In this document: positions 1-8,544 of the stretch, piece after piece | How the letters are laid out: each line of letters begins with the position of its first letter | How positions within the stretch are numbered: the first letter of the stretch is position 1 | Virus record (IMG/VR): IMGVR_UViG_3300044574_000013 | Span: 1 to 44,135 of that record | Strand: one strand, 5' to 3' | DNA from: a virus | Length of the DNA stretch: 44,135 nt | Made by a program: the position numbers and the translations under genes | The notes under the pieces: model-generated | What the model was told of the DNA's origin: nothing | The model's input: the letters and a program-made list of their open reading frames with translations, nothing else | Databases searched by the model: none

Positions 1-21
1 GTGGTCTCAACCTTCTGAGAC
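1..21. repeat. Left copy of 21-bp terminal identity (circular join)
   Basis: These 21 bases recur exactly at the right end (44115-44135). A protein-coding frame passes from 119 down to base 1 and continues in phase at 44114, so the two copies are one locus seen twice. An odd length such as 21 is typical of an assembler overlap; it is too short for a packaged direct terminal repeat. The element contains a short inverted repeat (gtctcaa / ttctgagac). Confidence 0.9.
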
Positions 22-119
22 TGCACCCATTTGTTCAGGGCCGCCATGCAGGCAAAGAAAACCCCGACCGCTGTCGCTACTGTTGTTGGATATCCGGCAA
101 AGCTCGTCGGGTCGTCCAT
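1..119 (-). CDS. N-terminal part of holin-like membrane/coiled-coil protein crossing the circular join
   Basis: ATG at 119 follows a good ribosome site (AAGGA, 6 bases upstream) and lies 9 bases after the fibre chaperone stop. The 39 codons here encode a short polar start, one hydrophobic segment (YPTTVATAVGVFFACMAAL, residues 10-28) and a charged stretch. The frame runs without a stop through base 1 into 44114-43874, giving a protein of about 119 residues: one membrane span followed by a long coiled coil. Position at the head of the lysis genes suggests a holin or holin partner; the fold itself is not diagnostic. Annotators working linearly would lose this start. Confidence 0.8.
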   Translation of the reverse strand, partial: MDDPTSFAGYPTTVATAVGVFFACMAALNKWVQSQKVET

Positions 120-128
120 GTGTCGTCC

Positions 129-455
129 TTACTTGGCAGGCCAAGGATATTGGGCCTGGATCTCTTCAAATCGAGCAATTGCCCGGGTGCGAACTTCTTC
201 ATAGCCAGTCTCGCCCATGATCTGCATGCGCGTCGACTCCGAGAATAGACGGTCGCTGCCAGTCAGAAGATCTGCATAGGCGCGAAGTCGATAAGATTCG
301 ACAGAATCACGAGATAGCTTGGCCGACCCTGGGTTAAGATGAGCCGTTATTTCTTTCGAGGTCATCTGAACAAGATTAACGATACCAAACTTTTCTCGAT
401 CTTCTTTTGATTCGTAGGCAAATACTTCGCCAGCCGGACTCTTAAAATAAAGCAT
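129..455 (-). CDS. Putative tail fibre assembly chaperone
   Basis: A 108-residue protein starting at ATG 455, which overlaps the stop of the upstream tail fibre gene by one base (TAATG); a longer in-frame start at 497 would overlap the fibre gene by 43 bases and is less likely. The sequence has the style of small fibre-assembly proteins: an N-terminal MLYFKSPAGEVFAYES, a segment with LVQMTSKEITAHLNP, then a helical C-terminus rich in Arg and Glu. Such proteins are needed to fold or attach the distal fibre and are usually encoded just downstream of it, as here. The assignment rests on style and position. Confidence 0.6.
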   Translation of the reverse strand: MLYFKSPAGEVFAYESKEDREKFGIVNLVQMTSKEITAHLNPGSAKLSRDSVESYRLRAYADLLTGSDRLFSESTRMQIMGETGYEEVRTRAIARFEEIQAQYPWPAK

Positions 456-1210
456 TATCGAAGCTCCAGCCATTTGGTGGTAGCGGCCACGCCCCAAGCC
501 GAAAGCCTGTAGGTGGAGCCATTGGGAATGATTGCGGATATGAATTCTGAAGCGTTGTCGCCAACAGCAATGGGGTGGCCGCCGAGGGTGAATACGGAAA
601 GACCGCCATCAGGGTCAAAATGAATAAAAATCTGGATAGGCCTGCCTGTGCTATTGGTGTAGGTGACATCCTTGGCTCTCGATGCGGTCATGTCCTGCCA
701 AGATTGTCCGACGCCAATCGGTGGGTTGGCGGTTACGGAGCCTGCGATTGCCTGGGTCACGAACCGGGTGTTTGCTACGCGCTCATTCGCCGATCCGGCA
801 GGGCTGTCGGGAGAGATGGTATTCCCCTCCATAACAGTGTTCTGCCTTGTAGCGATGAGAAATGTAGCTCCGTCAGATCTCTGCATATACGGAATTGTAC
901 CGCCAGCAGTGAATCCCGCTAATTTGCAGTTTTCACCTGTTATTTTTTCAATTATCGCATTGGCGATTACTGAACTCATGGCATTGAAATACTGCGAAGA
1001 TAGCGCAGTATCTGGGGTTCCATTTGGAGTCATCCCGGCAGAGCGAAGTAGAGACCCGAAGAACCCATCCCAGTCATTGGCCCAATCCCGCTCAAGATAA
1101 GACCCGTCCTTTGCCCCTGGGGCGGATCTGTTCTTGAATGCGCCCTGCGGCCTTGCTGTGGTCGGAGCACCAAACCGCCCTGGATATCGCGTATTTCTGT
1201 CAATTGCCAT
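455..1210 (-). CDS. Tail fibre protein
   Basis: 251 residues. The N-terminus (MAIDRNTRYPGRFGAPTTA) and the following ANDWDGFFGSLLRSAG stretch resemble virion-attachment ends of Pseudomonas tail fibre proteins. The middle and end are rich in Gly, Ser, Thr and aromatic residues, as expected for beta-structured trimeric fibre, with a compact tip-like C-terminus ending TKWLELR. It follows the tail protein I-like gene by one base and precedes its probable chaperone. It is short for a fibre, so it may be a second receptor-binding component beside the tailspike at 1893-3956. The receptor cannot be told from sequence. Confidence 0.65.
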   Translation of the reverse strand: MAIDRNTRYPGRFGAPTTARPQGAFKNRSAPGAKDGSYLERDWANDWDGFFGSLLRSAGMTPNGTPDTALSSQYFNAMSSVIANAIIEKITGENCKLAGFTAGGTIPYMQRSDGATFLIATRQNTVMEGNTISPDSPAGSANERVANTRFVTQAIAGSVTANPPIGVGQSWQDMTASRAKDVTYTNSTGRPIQIFIHFDPDGGLSVFTLGGHPIAVGDNASEFISAIIPNGSTYRLSAWGVAATTKWLELR

Positions 1211-1211
1211 G

Positions 1212-1826
1212 CTATACCTCTACAAATCCGGTGAATGTGATCCCTAGCGGCTTAGGCACAAGATCGTTGTTGGTCAGAGCCCACTTCTCAAGATTGCTCA
1301 TGATGCCCTTGTACTCGATGTAGAAGTCACCATCATCATTGTCGACAAGGCGAAGATCCGTAGCCTTTGGAAGAAGAAAGCTAACCGCGTCGAGGATGGA
1401 TTCAGTTGTTGCATCCCCGTTGTTCTTGGCGATTTTCGACTTAATTACGAGGCGATACAAGTCATCAGACATTACGCCGTCCTGACCCACAGATAGCTCG
1501 CTGAACATCGCATCATCATCGCCGAATTCTGCGCCGTCAGTCAGGTCGAACAAGCCCGGGAAAAGCTCGGGTTGGGCTGTGAAGTTTCGTCCGACAACAA
1601 CAATTCGACCAATGACATTCAACAGCTCGCCGCGAGCATTATCTATGTCATATGAATTACGGACTGCCCATATCGTATTGGAAAGGCCGTCAGATAGCTG
1701 TCTAGCTATCTCGTACCACTTGACAGCTTTTGGCTTTGTCCTGTACTGGGCGTAAACCCTGTTTAAATAGGTTCCCCGATAGTCGAGGACGTAACCATGT
1801 TCAACGGTATCGGGAATGAAGTACAT
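1212..1826 (-). CDS. Baseplate protein, DUF2612-like (tail protein I-like)
   Basis: 204 residues; start at ATG 1826 with AAGGA 5 bases upstream. The segment DNARGELLNVIGRIVVVGRN (about residues 63-82) is the hallmark of phage DUF2612 proteins, which sit after the J-like baseplate gene and probably connect the baseplate wedge to the fibres, like P2 gpI. Here the tailspike gene lies between J and this gene, an order consistent with fibre attachment. Acts in the virion baseplate. Function beyond that is inference. Confidence 0.65.
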   Translation of the reverse strand: MYFIPDTVEHGYVLDYRGTYLNRVYAQYRTKPKAVKWYEIARQLSDGLSNTIWAVRNSYDIDNARGELLNVIGRIVVVGRNFTAQPELFPGLFDLTDGAEFGDDDAMFSELSVGQDGVMSDDLYRLVIKSKIAKNNGDATTESILDAVSFLLPKATDLRLVDNDDGDFYIEYKGIMSNLEKWALTNNDLVPKPLGITFTGFVEV

Positions 1827-1838
1827 TTTTATCCTTTT

Positions 1839-1867
1839 GCGCCTAGGTTGTCAGGCTAGGCGCTTTT
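1839..1867 (+). terminator. Hairpin with T-run on the plus strand between tailspike and DUF2612 gene
   Basis: Perfect 8-bp stem: 1839-1846 pairs with 1856-1863 around a 9-base loop, followed on the plus strand by TTTT. All neighbouring genes are on the minus strand, where the hairpin has no T-run after it and instead sits just upstream of the ribosome site for the 1826 gene. It may block antisense transcription or tune expression or mRNA processing between the tailspike and the next gene. Confidence 0.5.
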
Positions 1868-1892
1868 AATAGTTACGGGTTCTCGTGATTTT

Positions 1893-3956
1893 TCAAATCT
1901 GCAAAATCGTACCGACCGCTTGGGTGATGTCAATATTGATTCCTATACGGGCTCTTGTTCCTGCTGGAGCGGCTACTGCTAGCTTATAGCCAATAGTAAC
2001 GCTGGTAGCACTCGTACTTACTACTCGCTTAAAAGCCTCTTGCCATACCGAAGAGTCCGGCGAAGAAACAAGCCAGTCGATACCAACTGTCATAGGGTCT
2101 GGCGTGTACAGAAGACCGTGCGCAACCGTGGTGGTGGCATATGTGGTGGTATCCATTTCCAATGGATCGGTCTTTAGTGTTGCCTTCATTCGTCCAGCAG
2201 ATGTTCCACTTGCATTGACGGTGAACCGATCGGTTGCAGTTGGCGCAGAACCGGCAACAGGAACTTGTCCGGCAGAGGTATTGATTTCAAGATTGACGCG
2301 GTTGTTGCCGCCCGCTGTGTATTTGAATGCCGTAGCACAGCCCGTAAGCTCAAGATTGATATTGTGCTTAGTGCCCGCCAAGTCGAGGCCGGTTCGGCCC
2401 GTGCCGGAGAAGCCCTGAACATAGCCGCCACCTATATGTAGATCGCTGCCGGTTACCACAATAGCGTCGTTATCTGGGTTGTTGGCAACTAGATCAAGCG
2501 TACCAATCTTATTGCGCGACCCAGATGACTTGATAGCCTTGCGTTTTACGGAGTTGACCCAAACAACGGCGTTTACGCTTCCGATTTGAATTGCGTTGCC
2601 TTTCAGGTCTAGACCATCCTGCTCGCCGCCGATGTTATATCCTCGGTACTGACCAATCTGGACGTTTGAACCCGCGATAATTGCGTTATCGCCGTCATTT
2701 ATCATGACACTAATACGGGCGATTTCACCGATGTAGATCCCGGTATCAGCGGCTGGGGATGAGCCTAGACCGTTAGCGTACGTATGTATCGTACCGATAT
2801 AGTCGAAGCCGCCATCATAATTGGGGCCGGACTCACTACGGAAGCCGTAACCATCGTTAAATCCGCCGAGGTAGGAATTCAATCGGCTATTGTGAGGCCC
2901 CCTGAATATCCACGCTACCCCACCGGAGTCTCTAGAAATAACGTTGTCAAACTGTCCTTCTTCCTGACCGCGCCAACCGCTAGACCCTGAAACGTTGGAG
3001 TATTCAGTATAGATATTGTCGCCTGCAGCGCCGTAAACAAGGACATTTCCCTGCATAATTTGCGCGGCTCCGTACCACGCGATTGCTCTACCCGATGTGT
3101 TACCAGTTGGGTTTGTAGTCGCGTTGTGGCGGTTCCCGTTTACCCGAATATCCTTAAGTCCAAACCAGCTTGGGACCAAGGGATTGCCTGAAACCGTGGC
3201 GCCAGTTCCTGTTAGGGCGTCAAAGTTTTCAGACTTTAGGAAGTCTCGGTTTGATCCGCCGATTTGCTTAAGCTCAACCCTAGCGGTCCCGCCTCCGTCA
3301 AAAATGATAGAGCGGTCATGGCGAATCTCGCTGGCCTGATAAACTCCGGGCGCTCCGAACGTTAGCGATCCACCCCCGAGTGCGCCGATAGTTACGCGGG
3401 CAGCCTCGAATGCTGGTGTCCAGTTCCAGGTGCTGAAGTCGCTAGGCACGGGGCGAGACTTGACCAAGCTGGATAATTCCCAAATATCGACAGATAGCTG
3501 GGATAGCGCCTTGGCAATACTGAAATCTACGGCTACCGCAAGTTCGGTGCGCTGGTGTGCGACAATAGTATTGCCCGGAGAAGTGAGTCTTTCCTCAAGC
3601 TGTTGGGCGCTGCTGTTCAGAGCGACCCACACCGAACCAGTCCAGTTATAGCGAAGATTGTCAGTCAGATTCCCGTACTCGTCAGAAATCTTAAGCGGAG
3701 ACCCGTCTAGTCGCGTTGTTGGTGGGGTTGTGCTATTTCCGCACCAGCGAACAACCGAAATGCGCGCCATCTCTTCTGCAAGAACTGCGGAAGACTGGGA
3801 TGCAGCGCTGGCCGCTGTTGCAGATTCAGCCGACGCAGCTGCAGCCATTACCTGGGTGGATACTTCGCGCTGAACATTCTCGACTTCGCGAAAGTTTCCG
3901 TCTAGCTGCGCCCAGGTTAGTGGAGTGTTTTGATTCTCGCGATAGGTAAAGCTCAT
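1893..3956 (-). CDS. Tailspike, probable beta-helix receptor-binding protein
   Basis: 687 residues from ATG 3956, which overlaps the upstream stop as ATGA; a start 33 bases further upstream is possible but lies inside the J-like gene. The N-terminus (MSFTYRENQNTPLTWAQLDG) is a common virion-anchor module of tailspikes, followed by a short Ala/Ser/Glu coiled coil (about 30-65). From about residue 170 there is a beta-helix lead-in (WNWTPAFEAARVTIGALGGG, then GAPGVY), and 200-500 is Gly/Asn-rich repetitive sequence typical of right-handed parallel beta-helices. A polysaccharide-degrading activity is plausible; catalytic residues cannot be assigned by eye. The C-terminal 150 residues look like a beta-sandwich trimerisation part. 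Confidence 0.75.
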   Translation of the reverse strand: MSFTYRENQNTPLTWAQLDGNFREVENVQREVSTQVMAAAASAESATAASAASQSSAVLAEEMARISVVRWCGNSTTPPTTRLDGSPLKISDEYGNLTDNLRYNWTGSVWVALNSSAQQLEERLTSPGNTIVAHQRTELAVAVDFSIAKALSQLSVDIWELSSLVKSRPVPSDFSTWNWTPAFEAARVTIGALGGGSLTFGAPGVYQASEIRHDRSIIFDGGGTARVELKQIGGSNRDFLKSENFDALTGTGATVSGNPLVPSWFGLKDIRVNGNRHNATTNPTGNTSGRAIAWYGAAQIMQGNVLVYGAAGDNIYTEYSNVSGSSGWRGQEEGQFDNVISRDSGGVAWIFRGPHNSRLNSYLGGFNDGYGFRSESGPNYDGGFDYIGTIHTYANGLGSSPAADTGIYIGEIARISVMINDGDNAIIAGSNVQIGQYRGYNIGGEQDGLDLKGNAIQIGSVNAVVWVNSVKRKAIKSSGSRNKIGTLDLVANNPDNDAIVVTGSDLHIGGGYVQGFSGTGRTGLDLAGTKHNINLELTGCATAFKYTAGGNNRVNLEINTSAGQVPVAGSAPTATDRFTVNASGTSAGRMKATLKTDPLEMDTTTYATTTVAHGLLYTPDPMTVGIDWLVSSPDSSVWQEAFKRVVSTSATSVTIGYKLAVAAPAGTRARIGINIDITQAVGTILQI

Positions 3957-5164
3957 ACGATAGTCACCTGAATATTTGCAGTCGTCCATCGCGACAGCTG
4001 GTTGAATGCGATAGGAACCGATGATTCTGCGCCGTTGAGTGTCATGCTTTGCACAAAGCTGTTTCCGTACTCGCCGATCACCTTGTTTATCGGGGTGAAC
4101 ATGGTGCTGTACGGAACGCTTTCGCCGATATCGAAGCCTTCGATTTTGAATCCTACGCCTGCCGGAACAAGCTCGCCCGATACGAACTCAAGGAACGCTT
4201 CCTTGATCATGATATCTGCGTCTTCTGGAAGTGTTCCGTCATTCTTGACGGTTAACACCACGATCATATCGACGTAGCTTGGCGTGCTGTACTTAATGAT
4301 CTTCTTTTGGGCTGGATATTTTGGAGATTGCACCTCATATGTAACCGGTGTTCCGGGCTGGTATTGCGGCGCCGACGGCATAATCTTTAGATAGATCGCC
4401 ATTGCGATATCAGGAACTGCGCCGCCATCAACAATAACAGCCGTCGAGCGTGCGGGTAGGCCGTGCGGGTTCTCGTCAGATACTGCGGCGCTATTGGTCG
4501 AGTTAACGTAAACCTTGACCCGACGAACCCCTGCTACGGAGAAAATCTCGCCGTATAAGGAGTCGGTCTGATTGCTGCCGGGACGCCCAACGGCATAAGC
4601 CCGCATTACGCGCAGGGAGTCGTCAAGCTGTCGACTTGTGCCGATGGTGGCGGGTGCTGGGTTTGTCGCGCCAGTAAGGCCACCGGTAACGTCAACGATC
4701 TTTGTGATGGTTCCGATATCGGCCTGGGTTGGCCCGACTACAGTGCAGGTTGCTTGCACTGTCACGGAACCATCGACAATAACGGCGCGCTGATCAGTCA
4801 TCCATCGCGACCCAGTCGTCGACGAGTCTATTCGTGTTCCTTCTGGAACCGACGTATCGTTAACGCCAGTCAGCACAAGCTCAACGCTAGAACCACTACC
4901 CTTTGATCGCTTGGTTCCAGTTAGAGAGCACACCACATCAAGGTCGTATTTGGTCGCCTTGTTGGGGTCTTTGGAGTTGTACGCCTGCATTAGCGTTTCA
5001 TCGTTCAGCGAAAATATCTCAGCGTCATGTGCGATCTTTAGTCCGTCAGGCGTGGACGGATCAAGGTTCCACTGAGGATCTATTTCCAGATAAAGAGCGC
5101 GCTCTTCCTCAAACCACTGATTTTGGGTCTTTAGCTTGTACCCGGTGTCTGTTAGCTCACCCAT
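3953..5164 (-). CDS. Baseplate J-like protein
   Basis: 403 residues. N-terminal LDPSTPDGLKIAHDAEIFSL (residues 35-54) and a following VELVLTGVNDTSVPEGTRID stretch are typical of baseplate J (P2 gpJ / Mu gp47 / T4 gp6-like) proteins, which form the wedge ring that changes shape on contraction. The middle carries RAYAVGRPGSNQTDSLYGEI, another conserved J-family region. It starts inside the wedge gene upstream (8-base overlap) and its stop overlaps the tailspike start. Length is normal for the family. Confidence 0.85.
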   Translation of the reverse strand: MGELTDTGYKLKTQNQWFEEERALYLEIDPQWNLDPSTPDGLKIAHDAEIFSLNDETLMQAYNSKDPNKATKYDLDVVCSLTGTKRSKGSGSSVELVLTGVNDTSVPEGTRIDSSTTGSRWMTDQRAVIVDGSVTVQATCTVVGPTQADIGTITKIVDVTGGLTGATNPAPATIGTSRQLDDSLRVMRAYAVGRPGSNQTDSLYGEIFSVAGVRRVKVYVNSTNSAAVSDENPHGLPARSTAVIVDGGAVPDIAMAIYLKIMPSAPQYQPGTPVTYEVQSPKYPAQKKIIKYSTPSYVDMIVVLTVKNDGTLPEDADIMIKEAFLEFVSGELVPAGVGFKIEGFDIGESVPYSTMFTPINKVIGEYGNSFVQSMTLNGAESSVPIAFNQLSRWTTANIQVTIV

Positions 5165-5504
5165 TGAAAGATGCCTCTAGTTCGCCGTATTTGGTAAGAA
5201 CAACAGCGGATAAACTGTATTTTCTGGCGTCCAGATCGAAGTCAGTAGCGAAGCTCAGGATGCGGATCACTTCTGGAGTGTTTGCGATTCTTGCGCGAAG
5301 GACGGCTTCGACAACATCCAGGCTTACGAACTTCCCGAGGATCTGCTCATACCACGGCGTGCCCTCGTTGATGTTGCGGAAATACTCGCCAAGGAATAAG
5401 GCCAGGCGCGTCCTGATAGTCTGCGCGACCTCTTCTCGCTCATGAATGAACTGAGTTCCGTGGGTGACGATATCGCCGTCTTCATCCAGCGCCCTGACAG
5501 TCAT
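5157..5504 (-). CDS. Baseplate wedge protein, gp25/W-like
   Basis: 115 residues. A small acidic protein with REEVAQTIRTRLALFLGEYF (about residues 25-44) then NINEGTPWYEQILGK; this layout (multiple short helices then beta strands) and its place directly before J fits the gp25/W-like wedge family that docks the sheath onto the baseplate. No enzyme motif is expected. Start ATG 5504 overlaps the spike gene stop by 4 bases. Confidence 0.65.
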   Translation of the reverse strand: MTVRALDEDGDIVTHGTQFIHEREEVAQTIRTRLALFLGEYFRNINEGTPWYEQILGKFVSLDVVEAVLRARIANTPEVIRILSFATDFDLDARKYSLSAVVLTKYGELEASFNG

Positions 5505-6169
5505 ACGATAGGTGGCCCGCTTGTTTGGTTGCCAGCAGTAACGCCGGATGTTTTATGCTTGTTCAGGCTGATAGCCGTCTTCGTTACAACGTCTTCGGCG
5601 TTCGATATAAGACCTGTTGGCGATATCGTAACACCGTTGATAGATACCACACCGTCCGCGCCTATTCGAATATGACCAAGTGCGTTCTCGACCGCGATAG
5701 AGTCGTCATTCTTCAGCCAAGCAAACTGGCTTCCCGATTTATTGCGAAGGCGTATTCCGTTGTTCTGGAATGACACGAGCGCCTTTGGCCTAGGCCTGAA
5801 TCCGGGAAGAAAGAAGGCGTCCTGCATATCATGGAATCGACCAATAGGGTTGGCTGCTACGCCACCCTCATTCACCCATCCATCAATGCATCGCTGACTA
5901 AAAAAAATGCATCCGGGATCGAATGGGTTTATTTCGTACTCGACACAAAAATCTCCGCCCGGCATATAGACAGGTGTCTCAATGATCGGGGGGACAGTGT
6001 AGGTAGCACCGTCTATATCCACGCGCTCGACACCAACCTGAACCTGGGCAAGCTGGGAATCTGGATCGAAAGCAAGGATGTGACCAGGGATTGATGTGCA
6101 TACCCCTTTCATCATCTCTCGAAATCCAGCCTTCATTAGCTCGGGCTGCTTTACTCGCTGAGTCATCAT
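5501..6169 (-). CDS. Membrane-puncturing spike, Gp138 family
   Basis: 222 residues from ATG 6169; the frame extends to a TTG at 6211, but that lies inside the hub gene. The region PGHILAFDPDSQLAQVQVGV, then PPIIETPVYMPGGDFC and DPGCIFFSQRCIDGW, matches the OB-fold N-domain of Gp138-type spikes (phi92 gp138 family). The C-terminal third (IRLRNKSGSQFAW, HIRIGADGVVSINGVTISP) has the short repeating strands of a triple beta-helix. It would form the needle at the tip of the tail tube that breaches the outer membrane. Next to the hub and wedge genes, as usual. Confidence 0.8.
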   Translation of the reverse strand: MMTQRVKQPELMKAGFREMMKGVCTSIPGHILAFDPDSQLAQVQVGVERVDIDGATYTVPPIIETPVYMPGGDFCVEYEINPFDPGCIFFSQRCIDGWVNEGGVAANPIGRFHDMQDAFFLPGFRPRPKALVSFQNNGIRLRNKSGSQFAWLKNDDSIAVENALGHIRIGADGVVSINGVTISPTGLISNAEDVVTKTAISLNKHKTSGVTAGNQTSGPPIV

Positions 6170-6176
6170 TTTGATC

Positions 6177-7589
6177 TCATTGGATTTTCTGTAAGCCTTC
6201 TTTGTAAGCAAGGTTTACCCGACTTACAGCCTCGCCGCGAGTGATAACGCCGTCGCCGTTTATATCGAGCTTGTCATTGGCTCTGTATTGTCGCTGATAA
6301 GGCCCGGTGTCCCGCTCCCACATTATATACGAGTCAGGGCGACCGACAGCTATAGGCCAGAGTACGGCCATATAGGCATCGCCAAGGCCGGATATCTTGC
6401 GTCTGATTTGTTGGTAATACTTCTCGACATAATCAAGCTGCTCAACCGCAGTCATGCGAGCCAGCTTGGCCGTTGTGGTGCCAAGGCCTATGGCAGTGGC
6501 CGGCATAAACTGAATAAGCCCGATAGCGCCGCTTCCGCCTCGGTTCGGCTGGCTAGGTGAGAATGTTCGATCAGTCTCGAAAGCCATTACGGCCATCAGC
6601 CAATTAGGATCTAGGTTCAGGTTTTTGGCGATCTGGCGAACCTTTACCCTGAATTCCTCGGCGACTACTCGACCCCAAATCAATCCACCTTCGGCAAGGT
6701 CGGCGATTTTAATTTCTGTTCCAGGGCGAATCCCGTCAACAGTTGACGACCATGTTGAACCGTGCGAGTCGCCGCGATGGTGAATACCGAGGATGTTGTA
6801 CTTGCCATTGGCGGTGGAATCTCCGGCCATCTCAAGTACGAACAGGTCTCCAGTGTTGAAGGTCGAGAACTCGCTTTGAACTTCTATCTTGCCATTGATT
6901 TTTAGGAATGGATCTAGGGCTGTCGTTACAGTGACGCCAAGGCCGTCAGGGCCTCTAGTTACCTCTGGCATGCCTATCATGCCGGTGAACTGGTTAATCG
7001 TCTTCTCGATAGCTCCGGCGCGCTCCATGTTCGGCTTTGTGACGATCAGGCGCCCAAGCTCTTGCACGAAAACAAATCCGTAGGCGTAAGCGAGTTTTTC
7101 AAGTGCGGCCGGTATGTCACCATCGATCACAAATCCGCTCACCAGCACCTGATTGCCAGCGAATTGTGATTCGTCTATGTCCAACGGGATAGGCCATGCA
7201 TCAGCCAGAGCCTGGATCACCTCGATAACGGATGTTCCGTGCCCAAAGGATCGCTGCGCAGATCCGCGATCATCCTTTGGCGCGCCCGATCGGCACAATA
7301 AGCGCAGAGCGATTTCAGTGCTGCCCGGATCTCTTTCGCGGAAAGTGTTAGTAACCGTGCCGCGAAAGATAACGTCCGACCGATCATCACTACCAGCCCG
7401 CAGAACAATAGACGACCGCTGATTCACGACAGTTATTTTGGCTAGATTGTAGACCCGGATATCGGCGTATGACTGAACGTCACCCGGATAGATATCCACA
7501 TCGAAGGCGCATCGAAATTGACGAGTGCCGGACTGGCGCTCGATGAATGGCTTTCCGTCAATATCTATTGACCAGACTCGTGAAGTCAT
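6177..7589 (-). CDS. Baseplate hub fused to lytic transglycosylase and EF-hand
   Basis: 470 residues. Residues 1-300 look like the gp27/gp44-type hub (beta-rich, DVIFRGTVTNTFRE, PAALEKLAYAYGFVF). Residues 315-430 are a lytic transglycosylase: MAFETDRTF with the probable catalytic Glu338, then SGAIGLIQFMP (353-363) and a C-terminal Trp/Tyr-rich helix region. Residues 442-453 form a textbook EF-hand loop (DINGDGVITRGE: Asp442, Asn444, Asp446, Gly447, Ile449, Glu453), suggesting calcium binding. The protein would cut peptidoglycan during tail penetration while anchored in the hub. Start ATG 7589 overlaps the plug stop (TGATG). Confidence 0.85.
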   Translation of the reverse strand: MTSRVWSIDIDGKPFIERQSGTRQFRCAFDVDIYPGDVQSYADIRVYNLAKITVVNQRSSIVLRAGSDDRSDVIFRGTVTNTFRERDPGSTEIALRLLCRSGAPKDDRGSAQRSFGHGTSVIEVIQALADAWPIPLDIDESQFAGNQVLVSGFVIDGDIPAALEKLAYAYGFVFVQELGRLIVTKPNMERAGAIEKTINQFTGMIGMPEVTRGPDGLGVTVTTALDPFLKINGKIEVQSEFSTFNTGDLFVLEMAGDSTANGKYNILGIHHRGDSHGSTWSSTVDGIRPGTEIKIADLAEGGLIWGRVVAEEFRVKVRQIAKNLNLDPNWLMAVMAFETDRTFSPSQPNRGGSGAIGLIQFMPATAIGLGTTTAKLARMTAVEQLDYVEKYYQQIRRKISGLGDAYMAVLWPIAVGRPDSYIMWERDTGPYQRQYRANDKLDINGDGVITRGEAVSRVNLAYKEGLQKIQ

Positions 7590-7885
7590 CAGCTAGCCAC
7601 CCATACCAGTTCATTGGTGATTCCGAGGTTATCCAGCGTCGGCGCATCGCCCACGAACACAAGGCGTCCGATGCCAGTGTTATAGGTCTCGATCACATCG
7701 CAGCCTGGCTCCAGCATGGCGCCAAGGGCAAGAGGCGTGCTGTCTCGGTAAAGATCCATCGCCCATGCGGGGCTGTCGAGGTACGACAGGAAGTTAATCT
7801 CGAAACGAATCACCTGCCCGCCTAGGGAAATCGAAAAACTTTGGTGCGCATTAGCCGCGCCGCTGCTTAAAGGTATGGTCTGCAT
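7589..7885 (-). CDS. Baseplate plug protein
   Basis: 98 residues. The pattern LGGQVIRFEINFLSYLDSPA, then WAMDLYRDSTPLALGAMLEPGCD and GRLVFVGDAPTLDNLG, is that of the small plug family described for the simple contractile phage Pam3 (gp18), which closes the hub centre. Its place between the Dit-like hub gene and the gp27-like hub fits. Both ends overlap neighbours by one base (TGATG), showing translational coupling. Confidence 0.75.
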   Translation of the reverse strand: MQTIPLSSGAANAHQSFSISLGGQVIRFEINFLSYLDSPAWAMDLYRDSTPLALGAMLEPGCDVIETYNTGIGRLVFVGDAPTLDNLGITNELVWVAS

Positions 7886-8541
7886 CAGAATATCCCGTCT
7901 AGAACAGCGTCAACCTTGGATGCTACGGCATTGCTGGTGTCCTTTGCCATCTGCTGGCCGCGCTCAATCGAACGCGCAAGGCTTGATTTTGTTGGATCAC
8001 CAGTTCGCAGCCATGATTGGATCGGTTGGCCGGGCGCGACAAGGCGATCTAGCGTTATCAGCTCCTGCATTTCCACCACGAACTCGAGACCGTTTTCGTT
8101 TCTCGGCTCCTTTGTGCGCGATAGCTTGGTGATGATCATGTTCTTTAGGAAAATGTCACCGGCATCAATATCAATTGCATTTCCTTGGCGCATCAGATCT
8201 ATCAGGAACGCAAGTGTTGAGCTGGCCCTTGTCTCGGTGCTGCCAGCCAGGAACGCAGCCGACATGCCCGCTACAGCGGCCACATATGGGTTATCTGTGA
8301 GGTTGGAAAGAAGCCCGCCAGCGAAGTCGACAATGTTTGTCTGCAATGGGTTGTTGCTGATAGCCCCGGTCATCGTCCACTTGAATGGAAGCAAGATTCG
8401 GTGATCGACAATCCGGGCGCCAGACTCAATCGGGTAGCTGGTCAGCTCCACGCCGATTTCTAGCGAGTCCTCAAGAACCGCATCAAACGAATGCCCATTG
8501 ATGGTCGGAGCCACTCTTGTGAAAACACTAATTAAGCTCAC
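7885..8541 (-). CDS. Dit-like baseplate hub protein
   Basis: 218 residues, GTG start at 8541 with GAGGTG upstream. N-terminal beta-rich region (GHSFDAVLEDSLEIGVELTS, PIESGARIVDHRILLPFKW) resembles the Dit-like N-domain of small myophage hubs, followed by helical LAFLIDLMRQGNAIDIDAG and a second beta region NEN-FVVEMQELITLD. It probably forms the hexameric ring joining the tube to the hub. It follows the tape measure gene, the standard order. Confidence 0.65.
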   Translation of the reverse strand: MSLISVFTRVAPTINGHSFDAVLEDSLEIGVELTSYPIESGARIVDHRILLPFKWTMTGAISNNPLQTNIVDFAGGLLSNLTDNPYVAAVAGMSAAFLAGSTETRASSTLAFLIDLMRQGNAIDIDAGDIFLKNMIITKLSRTKEPRNENGLEFVVEMQELITLDRLVAPGQPIQSWLRTGDPTKSSLARSIERGQQMAKDTSNAVASKVDAVLDGIF

Positions 8542-8544
8542 CCG

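Noticed and set aside
1-21. Terminal repeat as a true packaged direct repeat
   Set aside because: Only 21 bases, and a gene runs in phase through it; more consistent with an assembly overlap of a circular map.
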